The position numbers and the translations under genes were made by a program. Of a stretch of DNA of 41,390 nucleotides, positions 32,666 through 41,390 are shown one piece after another; within the stretch, counting starts at the first letter, position 1; each line of letters begins with the position of its first letter. The notes beneath the pieces are model-generated. The model saw nothing but the letters and a program-made list of their open reading frames with translations. It did not search any database and was not told the DNA's origin. This DNA is from Flavobacteriaceae bacterium. Its GTDB lineage: Bacteria > Bacteroidota > Bacteroidia > Flavobacteriales > Flavobacteriaceae. Location: NCBI GenBank assembly GCA_016744415.1, contig JADGEL010000006.1, positions 1-41,390 of the forward strand, read 5' to 3'.

Positions 32666-33454
32666 TTATAAATATAAGTATTTCCATAAAATTCGTAACC
32701 CAACAAGAGCAATTAATACTGCAGTAATTCTTTTTAAAACAAACGGGGAAATTAAATTAGCACTCAAACGAGAACCAATTTGTCCACCTAAAAATACAGT
32801 TGTCATTAAAAGTATAGCGATTGAAGGATCAATAAAAAAATCAGGATTTTGAATTTGACCTAATAAGCCTGCGATAGAATTTACAAGAATAAAAAAACTA
32901 GCAGCAGCAGCTATTTTTTTTGGAGTATCCCAACTAGTTAGATGGAGAAGAGGTGCTAAGAAAATACCACCACCAATACCAACCATTCCAGATATAAATC
33001 CTACAATTCCGCCAAACAAAGTGTCTTTTACAATTGATTTTTTCCAATGATAATCATTTGAAATTTTACGGATGTATTTAGAAACCCACATAAAAAAGGC
33101 AGCAGTTATCAACGTGAATCCCAGCAAAATAAAAAAGAAAGTCTGACTAATTTTTAAATAGCCACCAACAAATGCCATTGGAATAGAAATTATGACTAGT
33201 GGTAGGACTTTCTTCCAATTGTAATGACCATTTTTTGCATAAATAATAGTACCACTTGTTACAACTACAATATTGCACAATAGGGCAATCGCTCTAATTT
33301 GTACAAAAGCAATAGAGGTTAATGTTAATATCGCAAGATAACTAGAACCACCACCAAACCCAACCGAAGAGTATAATATAGCAATCACAAAAAACAGAAG
33401 TGTAATTTCCCAATTTTGGATAAATATTTCAAAAATCTGTGTAATCTCTAGCAT
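32666..33454 (-). CDS. TauE/SafE family membrane permease
   Basis: 262 residues, an integral membrane protein with about eight helices. GFGGGSSYLAIL near the N-terminus and GMVGIGGGIFLAPLL in the middle are the paired TauE/SafE motifs. Members export or import sulfite, sulfonates or other small organic anions; the substrate here is not shown. A link with the sulfite-using cysteate synthase 8 kb away is possible but only a guess. The gene is transcribed alone, leftward. Confidence 0.88.
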   Translation of the reverse strand: MLEITQIFEIFIQNWEITLLFFVIAILYSSVGFGGGSSYLAILTLTSIAFVQIRAIALLCNIVVVTSGTIIYAKNGHYNWKKVLPLVIISIPMAFVGGYLKISQTFFFILLGFTLITAAFFMWVSKYIRKISNDYHWKKSIVKDTLFGGIVGFISGMVGIGGGIFLAPLLHLTSWDTPKKIAAAASFFILVNSIAGLLGQIQNPDFFIDPSIAILLMTTVFLGGQIGSRLSANLISPFVLKRITAVLIALVGLRILWKYLYL

Positions 33455-33620
33455 TCGTCAAAAATAAAAATATTTATGTGTTTTATAATTAGATTCGTAA
33501 AATTAATTTTCGCAAGTATTATTCAATTATCATATCCGTAAAAAGTTAGTGACTGCCTAGTTAAATTACAGAAAACCCATTCGTTTTTTGTACATTCGAC
33601 TGCTTAAATATTTACCGATT

Positions 33621-33875
33621 ATGACTAATAAAAATCTCCAATTGTATTGGAAAACCAATTTAAAATACCTCGCAATCTTGCTAGTGATATGGTTTGTAGT
33701 TTCTTATGGCTGCGGAATCATATTTGTTGACGAACTTAATACCATTAAACTAGGTGGGTTTAAACTCGGTTTTTGGTTTGCACAACAAGGATCCATTTAT
33801 GTATTCACTATTCTCATTTTTGTGTACATACGGTTAATGAATAAACTAGATAAAAAATACAACCTCGATAGCTAA
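33621..33875 (+). CDS. DUF4212 small subunit of Na+/solute symporter
   Basis: 84 residues from ATG 33621; an earlier in-frame TTG at 33588 would add unrelated residues. Two membrane helices (about 17-37 and 53-74) flank the typical GFKLGFWFAQQGSIYVFTIL segment. DUF4212 proteins are found directly before a VC_2705-type sodium:solute symporter and are thought to be its small subunit. That is the case here, with only two bases between the genes. Confidence 0.92.
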   Translation: MTNKNLQLYWKTNLKYLAILLVIWFVVSYGCGIIFVDELNTIKLGGFKLGFWFAQQGSIYVFTILIFVYIRLMNKLDKKYNLDS

Positions 33876-33877
33876 TT

Positions 33878-35563
33878 ATGGATTTACAAACTTGGACCTG
33901 GGTGCTAGTAGGCATCACTTTTACTTTATATATTGGTATTGCAATTTGGTCTAGAGCTGGCTCTACCAAAGAATTTTATATTGCTGGAGGAGGTGTTTCA
34001 CCTTTAGCAAATGGTTTAGCAACTGCTGCAGATTGGATGTCAGCAGCTTCATTCATCTCAATGGCAGGACTCATTTCATTTAACGGTTATGATGGTTCTG
34101 TTTATTTGATGGGGTGGACTGGAGGATATGTATTACTGGCATTATTATTAGCTCCGTATCTAAGAAAATTCGGAAAATTTACCGTACCCGACTTTATTGG
34201 AGATCGTTATTATTCTAACGTAGCACGTACCGTTGCGGTATTTTGTGCACTCTTAGTTTCCTTTACGTATGTTGCCGGACAAATGCGAGGTGTAGGTTTG
34301 GTTTTTTCACGATTTTTAGAAGTTGATATCAATACAGGTGTTATTATTGGGATGATAATCGTATTGTTTTACGCTGTTTTGGGTGGGATGAAAGGAATTA
34401 CGTATACGCAAGTTGCCCAATATTTTGTGTTGATTTTTGCCTTTATGGTTCCAGCAATATTTATTTCAATTCAGATGACTGGGATTGCTATTCCGCAAAT
34501 AGGATTTGGAGGAACGGATGCTAATGGTGTTTTTTTGTTAGATAAATTAGATGGATTGCATCGTGATTTAGGATTTGCAGAATATACTTCTGGATCAAAA
34601 TCAAAATTAGATATCTTTTTTATTACTGCGGCATTGATGGCAGGTACCGCAGGATTACCACATGTTATCGTTCGGTTTTTTACAGTAAAAAAAGTTTCGG
34701 ATGCACGTAAATCGGCAGGATGGGCATTGTTGTTTATCATGATTTTATATACAACAGCACCTGCTATTGCAGTTTTTGCACGTACTAATATGATTGAAAC
34801 GGTGAGCAATCAAGAATATGAAACTTTACCAGATTGGTTTCATACTTGGGAAGAAACAGGGTTGCTTTCATTCAATGATAAAAATGGGGATGGTAGAATT
34901 CAATATACAGGAGATGCCGAAATTAATGAATTAACTATTGATAAAGATATCATGGTACTGGCAAACCCTGAGATTGCAGGTTTACCAAATTGGGTAATTG
35001 CCTTAGTTGCTGCTGGTGCATTGGCAGCAGCATTGTCAACAGCAGCAGGATTGTTATTGGTGATTTCTGCATCTGTATCACATGATTTAATCAAAAAAAT
35101 GATTAAACCAGATATTTCTGAAAAAGGTGAATTGGTTGCGGCACGATTGTCAGCAGTAGTTGCAGTTTGTGTTGCAGGATATTTTGGAATTAATCCGCCA
35201 GATTTTGTCGCTGCAACTGTTGCTTTGGCATTTGGATTGGCTGCAGCTTCATTTTTTCCAGCAATTATTTTAGGAATTTTTAACAAAAGAATGAACAAAG
35301 AAGGTGCAATAGCAGGTATGGTAATTGGTATTGTATTGATGTTATTTTACATGTTGAAGTTTAAATTTAATTGGTTTGGAGGAGGTACAAAAGATGATTG
35401 GTGGTTCGGGATATCTCCAGAAGGATTTGGTACTGTAGCAATGATTGTAAATTTTGTGGTGTCTTTGGTAATATCAAAATTTACACCAGCACCTCCAGAA
35501 AATGTTCAAGAAATAGTAGAAAATATTAGAATACCAAGTGGAGCAGGAGAGGCAACGCATTAG
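33878..35563 (+). CDS. Na+:solute symporter, VC_2705 type, probably acetate
   Basis: 561 residues with about 13 membrane helices, a member of the SSS family near the ActP/VC_2705 group. AGGGVSPLANGLATAADWMS in helix 2 and LVAAGALAAALSTAAGLLLV are family hallmarks. A loop at 334-346 has the EF-hand-like pattern DKNGDGRIQ, with the last acidic residue one position late, so calcium binding is uncertain. It is coupled to DUF4212 and followed 104 bp later by acetyl-CoA synthetase. The likely job is uptake of acetate or another short acid. Confidence 0.9.
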   Translation: MDLQTWTWVLVGITFTLYIGIAIWSRAGSTKEFYIAGGGVSPLANGLATAADWMSAASFISMAGLISFNGYDGSVYLMGWTGGYVLLALLLAPYLRKFGKFTVPDFIGDRYYSNVARTVAVFCALLVSFTYVAGQMRGVGLVFSRFLEVDINTGVIIGMIIVLFYAVLGGMKGITYTQVAQYFVLIFAFMVPAIFISIQMTGIAIPQIGFGGTDANGVFLLDKLDGLHRDLGFAEYTSGSKSKLDIFFITAALMAGTAGLPHVIVRFFTVKKVSDARKSAGWALLFIMILYTTAPAIAVFARTNMIETVSNQEYETLPDWFHTWEETGLLSFNDKNGDGRIQYTGDAEINELTIDKDIMVLANPEIAGLPNWVIALVAAGALAAALSTAAGLLLVISASVSHDLIKKMIKPDISEKGELVAARLSAVVAVCVAGYFGINPPDFVAATVALAFGLAAASFFPAIILGIFNKRMNKEGAIAGMVIGIVLMLFYMLKFKFNWFGGGTKDDWWFGISPEGFGTVAMIVNFVVSLVISKFTPAPPENVQEIVENIRIPSGAGEATH

Positions 35564-35667
35564 AATTAGAACTTATAAGTTTGTCGATAGAATAATGTTG
35601 TAGGTAGAAAAAGAAAACTATAAAAGAAGATATTTCGTATCTTCGAAAGCAATTCAACAAAATAAAA

Positions 35668-37575
35668 ATGAGTAATTATCACATCAAGCATTTAGAAGAA
35701 TATTATAAAGTATATCGTAATTCAGTTAGAGAACCCGAAGTGTTTTGGGAAGAAATCGCTGAAGAACATTTTAGTTGGCGTAAACGTTGGGACAAAGTGT
35801 TGTCTTGGGATTTTAAAAAACCACAAGTTAAATGGTTTGAAGGTGCTAAATTGAATATTACTGAGAATTGTATTGACCGTCATTTAACAACAAAAGGAAA
35901 TAAAACAGCAATTTTATTTGAACCTAATAATCCTGAAGAGGAGGCACAACATATTACTTATAATAGGTTGTATGAGCGAGTTAATCAATTTGCAAATGTG
36001 TTGAAAGGTAATGGGATTAAGAAAGGTGATCGTGTATGTATTTATTTACCTATGATTCCTGAATTGGCAATTTCATTACTGGCATGTGCTCGAATTGGAG
36101 CAATCCATTCTGTAGTTTTTGCAGGGTTTTCTGCAACAGCGTTATCAACAAGAATTAATGACAGTGACTGTAAAATGGTTATTACTTCTGATGGCTCTTA
36201 TAGAGGAAATAAAACCATCGATTTAAAAGGGATTGTTGATGAAGGTTTAGAGGATTGTCTTGGTGTAGAAACTGTGTTAGTAGTAAAGCGAATAGATTCT
36301 GAAATCTATATGAAAGAAGGACGAGATAAATGGTTGCAGCCATTATTAGATTCTGCTTCAAAGGAATGTGAACCTGAGATTATGAATGCGGAGGATCCAT
36401 TATTTATTTTGTACACTTCTGGGTCAACAGGGCAACCAAAAGGAATGGTACATACAACTGCTGGTTATATGGTTTATACTGCCTATACATTTAAGAATGT
36501 CTTTAATTATCGTGCAAATGATGTATTTTGGTGCACAGCAGATATTGGTTGGATTACAGGGCATAGCTATATAGTATATGGTCCATTAGCTAATGGAGCT
36601 ACATCTGTGATGTTTGAAGGTGTTCCAAATTATCCAGATTATGGACGCTTTTGGGAGATTGCTGAAAAGCACAAAGTAAATCAATTTTATACAGCGCCAA
36701 CAGCTATTAGAGCTTTGGCAAAAGAAAAATTAGATTTTGTTTCAAAATATGATTTATCTTCTCTGAAGGTTTTGGGATCTGTTGGAGAACCTATAAATGA
36801 AGAAGCTTGGCATTGGTATAATGATAATGTTGGAAAAGGTAAAAGCCCTATTGTTGATACTTGGTGGCAAACAGAAACAGGTGGAATAATGATTACTCCA
36901 TTACCTTATGTTACTCCTACAATTCCCACTTATGCAACATTGCCATTTATCGGAATTCAGCCTGCATTGATGGATGAAAATGGTGAAGAATTAATAGGAA
37001 ATCAAGTAGATGGACGCTTGTGTGTTAAATTTCCTTGGCCATCAATGGCTCGAACAATTTGGGGAAACCATCAACGGTATAAAGAAACATATTTTTCTGC
37101 ATATGAAAATAAATACTTTACAGGCGATGGTGCCTTAAGAGATGCGGTTGGATATTATAGAATCACAGGTAGGGTAGATGATGTGATTATTGTATCTGGT
37201 CATAACCTTGGAACTGCACCAATTGAAGATGCTATTAATGAGCACCCAGCAGTTGCAGAATCTGCTATTGTTGGTTTTCCACATGATATCAAAGGAAATG
37301 CTTTGTATGGCTATGTGATTATGAAAGAAACAGGAGAGTCGAGAGACCCAGATAATGTTCGCAAAGAAATCAATCAAATTATAACCGAACATATTGGTCC
37401 AATTGCAAAGTTGGATAAAATTCAATTCACCGCCGGATTACCAAAAACAAGAAGTGGCAAAATTATGCGTCGTATTTTAAGAAAGATTGCATCTAATGAT
37501 ATTTCGAATCTTGGAGATATATCTACTCTATTAAACCCAGAAATAGTAGAGGAGATTATTGATAATTCTATGTAG
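35668..37575 (+). CDS. acs: Acetyl-CoA synthetase
   Basis: 635 residues, a full-length AMP-forming acetate:CoA ligase. The N-terminal part opens FWEEIAEEHFSW. The adenylate motif LYTSGSTGQPKGM is at about 248-260, WWQTETGG precedes the hinge, and the C-terminal K598 in TRSGKIMRR is the lysine that acetylation silences in relatives. It turns imported acetate into acetyl-CoA. The position after the symporter makes an acetate scavenging unit. TATCTTCG near 35638 may be its own promoter. Confidence 0.96.
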   Translation: MSNYHIKHLEEYYKVYRNSVREPEVFWEEIAEEHFSWRKRWDKVLSWDFKKPQVKWFEGAKLNITENCIDRHLTTKGNKTAILFEPNNPEEEAQHITYNRLYERVNQFANVLKGNGIKKGDRVCIYLPMIPELAISLLACARIGAIHSVVFAGFSATALSTRINDSDCKMVITSDGSYRGNKTIDLKGIVDEGLEDCLGVETVLVVKRIDSEIYMKEGRDKWLQPLLDSASKECEPEIMNAEDPLFILYTSGSTGQPKGMVHTTAGYMVYTAYTFKNVFNYRANDVFWCTADIGWITGHSYIVYGPLANGATSVMFEGVPNYPDYGRFWEIAEKHKVNQFYTAPTAIRALAKEKLDFVSKYDLSSLKVLGSVGEPINEEAWHWYNDNVGKGKSPIVDTWWQTETGGIMITPLPYVTPTIPTYATLPFIGIQPALMDENGEELIGNQVDGRLCVKFPWPSMARTIWGNHQRYKETYFSAYENKYFTGDGALRDAVGYYRITGRVDDVIIVSGHNLGTAPIEDAINEHPAVAESAIVGFPHDIKGNALYGYVIMKETGESRDPDNVRKEINQIITEHIGPIAKLDKIQFTAGLPKTRSGKIMRRILRKIASNDISNLGDISTLLNPEIVEEIIDNSM

Positions 37576-37619
37576 TTTGTTTTGTATTTACCTCCATTTG
37601 TTTATTGTATTAGTAAATT

Positions 37620-37651
37620 TTTGTAAGTAGTAAAGTGTTTTGATATTTTTG
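37620..37651 (+). promoter_or_regulatory. Promoter of the 37680 gene
   Basis: TTTG (37620-37623), 20 bases, TATTTTTG (37644-37651). It is a close consensus match, 28 bases before the ATG. Confidence 0.65.
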
Positions 37652-37679
37652 TACCACCTACTTATTTATACTTACTAAA

Positions 37680-38003
37680 ATGAAAAATTTAATATTAAGC
37701 TTAGCGCTTCTTTTTTGTGTTACATTAAACGCAACCAATGATAAGCCAAAAGCAACTCTAACGAGTAATGCTATTATTACAGATGTAGAAAATTCATTAT
37801 CCTTTTTTATTCCGCAAGAAAATAAAGAAGTTTATGTTTATATCGCTGATGAAAATAAAAGAACTTTCCAAAAGATAAAAGTATATCAAAGAGGAAATGG
37901 AATTATTTATACAGATAAATCAGGACTAAATCCAGGTACGTATTATTATACTTTATCTGTAGATGGTGAATTATCTGATCCGCAAAAAGCTGTGATAAAA
38001 TAA
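37680..38003 (+). CDS. Small secreted beta-sandwich-like protein
   Basis: 107 residues. A signal peptide (LILSLALLFCVTLNA) is followed by about 85 residues of alternating strands that end NPGTYYYTLSVDGELSDPQ. The pattern resembles an Ig-like or type IX tail-like module standing alone, but the final residues do not clearly form a sorting tail. No family is recognised. It has its own promoter and terminator. Confidence 0.6.
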   Translation: MKNLILSLALLFCVTLNATNDKPKATLTSNAIITDVENSLSFFIPQENKEVYVYIADENKRTFQKIKVYQRGNGIIYTDKSGLNPGTYYYTLSVDGELSDPQKAVIK

Positions 38004-38029
38004 AGATTTATCCTTTCTGAACTAAACGT

Positions 38030-38060
38030 AAAGCTTTCAAATTTTGGAGGCTTTTTTATT
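38030..38060. terminator. Shared terminator between 37680 gene and prsW-like gene
   Basis: A nine-base-pair stem with two G-U pairs (38030-38038 against 38046-38054), loop AAATTTT, then TTTATT. A/T runs on both sides let it end both convergent transcripts. Confidence 0.65.
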
Positions 38061-38727
38061 TGAAATTAGAATTTTGTTGATGCGTTTTAATTGCTTTTCT
38101 AGAAAGTAGGATTCCGATAAATAAGGAAACAAAGGCGCCAACCCAAACTCCAGGAATAAAATCTAAAAACAAAAAGAAATCATAGGTGCCATGAAAAATT
38201 GTGGCAACTAAAAAACCAGTTAAGTTATAAAGCCATTTTTTATTAGAAAATTTAGCAATCCCCATGAAATATCCCATAATAATACCAAAAGTTGCATGTG
38301 CAGGAACTGCCGTAATAGCACGTATTATGGCAGTTGAAATTCCGCCATCAAATACATAAAATAGATTCTCGGTAAATGCAAACCCCATTGAAACCATTAC
38401 TGCATATACTATCCCGTCAAAGGGTTCGTTAAAACTTTCTTTAGGCTGAGCATAATAACGTACAATAATATACTTGCTAAATTCTTCAACTAAGGCGACG
38501 ATTATAAAAGCCTTAATAAATTGCTGTCCAATACTAAATTCGTTTGTTATTGTGAACACTCTTGTGACTATGCCAGAGATAATCATCGTAGTAACAATGC
38601 TTAATATTGCACCAAATAAAAATGATTTTAATAATAGTTTTTTAGGCTCTTTTTCATATTTATCTTTTAGATAGATATAAATTATAATTGTTAATACTGG
38701 AGCCGAGGCTAGGAGAAGTAAAGTCAT
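38056..38727 (-). CDS. PrsW family intramembrane metalloprotease
   Basis: 223 residues with about eight membrane helices. LVEEFSKYI gives the EExxK motif, and GFAFTENLFYVF and later HATFGIIMGYF and HGTYDFFLF supply the FxxxE and His motifs that bind zinc and catalyse cleavage. PrsW-type proteases cut membrane proteins such as anti-sigma factors; the target here is unknown. The ATG overlaps the Nudix stop by four bases (ATGA). Confidence 0.9.
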   Translation of the reverse strand: MTLLLLASAPVLTIIIYIYLKDKYEKEPKKLLLKSFLFGAILSIVTTMIISGIVTRVFTITNEFSIGQQFIKAFIIVALVEEFSKYIIVRYYAQPKESFNEPFDGIVYAVMVSMGFAFTENLFYVFDGGISTAIIRAITAVPAHATFGIIMGYFMGIAKFSNKKWLYNLTGFLVATIFHGTYDFFLFLDFIPGVWVGAFVSLFIGILLSRKAIKTHQQNSNFK

Positions 38728-39272
38728 AAGTTGTTAGTGATTTTATTCAAAACAAATGTATAGTATTCATTGGAATGAGGAACATGCTTATTGTGAAAGT
38801 CAGTTTTTTTTAATTCTTTTTTGAATGTATCAATGGGTATTAGTTTGATTGCTGATAGTTCTTCTTTCTGAATTTTTAATTGATTTAAAGGAATAAGTAA
38901 TCTGCCTATATATATAAGGTGTATTTCATTGTCAATAAAATCTTTTCTATGCTGATAGATTTCTTTAAAACTTCCAATTTTTTTGAGGGCCTCTTTTGTA
39001 ATGGATAGTCCTATTTCTTCTTTAACCTCTCTTATAGCCGAATTGATTGCTGTTTCTCCAGTTAATATATGTCCTGCAACAGAAACATCCCATAAGTTTG
39101 GGAAAGCAATTTTATTCTTACTTCTTTTTTGAAATAAGATTTCTCCATTCATTGTATAAAACCAAACATGGACACTTGCGTGCAAGTATCCATGTTTATG
39201 AGCTTCTGATTTTAAACAAGTTTTAAAAACAGTTAAGTCTTCATTCATTATGTCAATAAGTTCATCCTCCAT
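38724..39272 (-). CDS. Nudix hydrolase
   Basis: 182 residues. The Nudix box GHILTGETAINSAIREVKEEIGL (67-89) keeps all positions (G, E, REVKEE, G). The upstream KHGYLHASVHVWFYTMNGEILFQKR resembles isopentenyl-diphosphate isomerase-type Nudix proteins. A pyrophosphohydrolase is likely; the substrate is unknown. Translational overlap with the PrsW-like gene suggests joint expression. Confidence 0.92.
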   Translation of the reverse strand: MEDELIDIMNEDLTVFKTCLKSEAHKHGYLHASVHVWFYTMNGEILFQKRSKNKIAFPNLWDVSVAGHILTGETAINSAIREVKEEIGLSITKEALKKIGSFKEIYQHRKDFIDNEIHLIYIGRLLIPLNQLKIQKEELSAIKLIPIDTFKKELKKTDFHNKHVPHSNEYYTFVLNKITNNL

Positions 39273-39316
39273 TTGAAAATAAATTATATCAAATATTGAA
39301 AATCATGACTAAAGGT

Positions 39317-40408
39317 TTAATCAAAATAGCTAAAACCTTTCTTTGGATCAATCACTAATAAAGATTCATAAATCAATTTAATTACATTTTCAACATCATC
39401 TTTAGCAACCATTTCTACCGTCGTATGCATATAACGTAATGCTAAAGAAATCAATGCACTCGGAACACCGCCATTAGAATAAGCAAACGCATCAGTATCT
39501 GTCCCCGTTGCGCGAGACGAAGCTAAACGCTGAAAAGGAATTTTATTTTTTTCGGCAGTTTCAATAATTAGTTCACGCAAATTATTTTGTATTGCTGGCG
39601 CATAAGAAATTACAGGCCCATCGCCACTTTTGGTTTCACCTTCCTTCTTTTTATCAATCATTGGGGTAGTGGTGTCGTGACAAACATCGGTTACAATAGC
39701 AACATCTGGCTTTAAAGTTTGTGTAATCATTTCAGCTCCACGTAATCCAATTTCTTCTTGTACTGAGTTAGTAATGTACAATCCAAAAGGCAATTTCTTT
39801 TTATTTTCTTTTAATAATCGGGCAACTTCAGCAATCATAAAGCCACCCATTCTATTGTCAAGTGCTCTACAAACAAAATTATTTTTATTCAAGATAAAGA
39901 ACTCATCAGGATATGTTATTACACACCCAACATGAACACCTAATTTTTCAACTTCCTCTTTTGTCTTACAACCAACATCTATAAAAATATTATCAAGTTT
40001 TGGTGTTTCTTCTTTCCCTTTAAGTCTAGTATGAATAGCAGGCCATCCAAAAATTCCTTTTACAATTCCTTTTTTAGTGTGAATATTTACACGTTTAGAT
40101 GGAGCAATTTGATGATCACTTCCTCCATTTCTAATTACATAAATAAGACCGTTGTCAGTAATATAGTTTACATACCAAGAAATTTCATCGGCATGCCCTT
40201 CAATTACAACTTTAAATTTTGCGTCAGGATTTATGACACCTACAGCGGTTCCGTAATTATCAGTTATAAAAGTATCAACATATGGTTTTAGATAGTTCAT
40301 CCAAATTTTTTGACCTTCGCTTTCGTAGCCAGTAGGAGAGGCATTGTTTAAATATTTTTCTAGAAAATCTATTGATTTTTTATTCAGGATTGATTTAGTT
40401 TTACTCAT
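39317..40408 (-). CDS. M42 family metallopeptidase
   Basis: 363 residues of the glutamyl/deblocking aminopeptidase family, a two-metal enzyme that usually forms dodecamers. Metal ligands include H72 (IEGHADE), the Asp in CRALDNRMGG, the Glu pair in VQEEIGLRGAE, D in VTDVCHDTT and the late His in RYMHTTVEM. It trims N-terminal residues from peptides, in the cytoplasm. It is transcribed alone, back to back with DUF4294. Confidence 0.93.
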   Translation of the reverse strand: MSKTKSILNKKSIDFLEKYLNNASPTGYESEGQKIWMNYLKPYVDTFITDNYGTAVGVINPDAKFKVVIEGHADEISWYVNYITDNGLIYVIRNGGSDHQIAPSKRVNIHTKKGIVKGIFGWPAIHTRLKGKEETPKLDNIFIDVGCKTKEEVEKLGVHVGCVITYPDEFFILNKNNFVCRALDNRMGGFMIAEVARLLKENKKKLPFGLYITNSVQEEIGLRGAEMITQTLKPDVAIVTDVCHDTTTPMIDKKKEGETKSGDGPVISYAPAIQNNLRELIIETAEKNKIPFQRLASSRATGTDTDAFAYSNGGVPSALISLALRYMHTTVEMVAKDDVENVIKLIYESLLVIDPKKGFSYFD

Positions 40409-40510
40409 GGATTATAATTTTTATCAAAAATACTCAAATTTATGATGATGTTTTAACTCTTCTTCCAATTATATTATAATTTTACAACTCAAAATAACGT
40501 TATAAATTCT

Positions 40511-41194
40511 ATGAATAAATTTATTGTTTTACTCATATATATAATAGGCATAAATTCTTATGCTCAAAAAGAAGTACTAGTAAAAAAAGATAGCTCATAC
40601 ATATATAAGGACTATATTATTTTTGAAGGAGATACCGTTGTAATAGAATTGGATGAAGTAAAGCTATTAAACAAACTTAAGTTTGAAACTAGTTATGATA
40701 GACGGTATTATACTTGGTTTCGAAAAAAAACATTGAAAGCTTATCCGTATGCAAAACTCGCGGCTGAGCGATTACAAGTTTTAAATGAAAGATTAGAACA
40801 TATTGATTCAAAGCACAAAAAGAAAGTATATACTAAAAGAGTTCAAAAATATATGGAAGGTGAGTTTACGGACCAGCTTAAAAAATTGACAAGGACTGAA
40901 GGTCGAATTTTAATCAAGCTTATTCATAGGCAAACTGGTGTTACAACTTTTTCTTTGATTAAAGAAATTAGAAGTGGTTGGAGCGCATTTTGGTATAACG
41001 GAACTGCAAAATTATTTAAGCTTTCTCTTAAATTAGAATATGACCCTGCTAATGTTGAAGAAGATTTTTTAATTGAAGATATATTACAACGCGCTTTTAT
41101 TGACGGTAAATTAGAAAGTCAAGAATCAAAACTCGATTTCGACTACTATGAAATTGCACAAGAAAAAGAAAAAATCATTCATATAATGAAGTAA
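40511..41194 (+). CDS. DUF4294 secreted protein
   Basis: 227 residues. A signal peptide (FIVLLIYIIGINSYA) is followed by YYTWFRKKTLKAYPYAKLAAERL and KRVQKYMEGEFTDQLKKLTRTEGRILIKLIHRQTG, the conserved DUF4294 core. Family members are periplasmic or lipid-linked and occur next to M42 peptidases in flavobacteria, as here. Function is unknown. Confidence 0.88.
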   Translation: MNKFIVLLIYIIGINSYAQKEVLVKKDSSYIYKDYIIFEGDTVVIELDEVKLLNKLKFETSYDRRYYTWFRKKTLKAYPYAKLAAERLQVLNERLEHIDSKHKKKVYTKRVQKYMEGEFTDQLKKLTRTEGRILIKLIHRQTGVTTFSLIKEIRSGWSAFWYNGTAKLFKLSLKLEYDPANVEEDFLIEDILQRAFIDGKLESQESKLDFDYYEIAQEKEKIIHIMK

Positions 41195-41293
41195 TCAATT
41201 CTTATCTATCACAGTGCTAGTTGTTAAACATTATTTCTAAAAATGTTAATAACTTTGATGTTATTTTATGCTAAAAATTGTGAGTTTAGTTTG

Positions 41294-41301
41294 TATATTT
41301 G
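41294..41301 (+). promoter_or_regulatory. Strong -7 box for the gene beyond the window
   Basis: TATATTTG followed by CACCCGC, the same box and downstream bases as the tRNA-Met promoter. The nearest TTG (41278-41280) has a short spacer. The remaining 90 bases show no gene. Confidence 0.6.
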
Positions 41302-41390
41302 CACCCGCTAACGGAGGGCATAAGTAGTTTGTAAGTTGGTATAGTTCTTTGGGATTTTTGGATGACAATTAAGTGCAAATAAAATTAATA

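Noticed and set aside
32666-33454. TauE/SafE protein as part of the capnine pathway
   Set aside because: It is 8 kb away with unrelated genes between; the family transports many anions.
34471-35298. Long antisense frames inside the symporter gene
   Set aside because: They are shadows of the strong coding frame; Ala/Asn-rich composition is typical of reversed membrane-protein codons.
33621-37575. Novel transport and ligase cluster
   Set aside because: DUF4212, VC_2705-type symporter and Acs are a common acetate unit in Bacteroidota.

Overview
The window looks like a piece of chromosome from a marine-type member of the Flavobacteriaceae (Bacteroidota). The DNA is AT-rich and clear Shine-Dalgarno sites are scarce. 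Several genes carry the Bacteroidota promoter form (TTG, about 19-21 bases, TAnnTTTG). Many products belong to families typical of this group: START-like protein, YqgE, DUF493, a parvulin/SurA operon, DUF3822-RsmD, DUF4212 plus Na+ symporter, DUF4294, and secreted proteins ending in a type IX-like sorting sequence.

Region 1 (about 1-5820) is accessory DNA ending beside a tRNA-Met gene. It holds single genes facing right: a 615-residue protein with a PD-(D/E)xK nuclease signature, a 155-residue unknown, and a frameshifted unknown. Between them lie 100-190 bp imperfect palindromes. The edges of each unit are short perfect inverted repeats, for example GTTGCCCAC before the nuclease gene and GTGGGCAAC after it, and GTTAGCTG/CAGCTAAC around the 155-residue gene. 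One palindrome is split by a dead IS110-family element. This is the layout of an integron cassette array, but no integrase lies in the window and the palindromes are not textbook attC sites. It is the most interesting part of the window.

Region 2 (5836-41390) is ordinary core chromosome. In order it holds: tRNA-Met; START-like protein; a class IV aminotransferase; YqgE, HU, Fmt, a RecQ-family helicase and a P-loop NTPase (leftward); DUF493; an envelope-folding operon of two parvulins and a lipoprotein followed by MoxR; a cysteine desulfurase; a lipoprotein; an Smr-domain protein; a CD225/DUF2752 membrane pair; and two tandem PPK2 polyphosphate kinases.

Next come two PLP enzymes that together fit cysteate synthase and cysteate fatty-acyl transferase, which would make capnine, the base of flavobacterial sulfonolipids. 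After them lie oligopeptidase B, a secreted beta-propeller-like protein, an acyltransferase-like protein with a substituted catalytic His, a RecD-like helicase, a three-gene run ending in RsmD, a TauE/SafE exporter, an acetate uptake and activation locus (DUF4212, Na+ symporter, Acs), PrsW, a Nudix hydrolase, an M42 aminopeptidase and DUF4294. The window ends just past a strong promoter for a gene that lies outside it.
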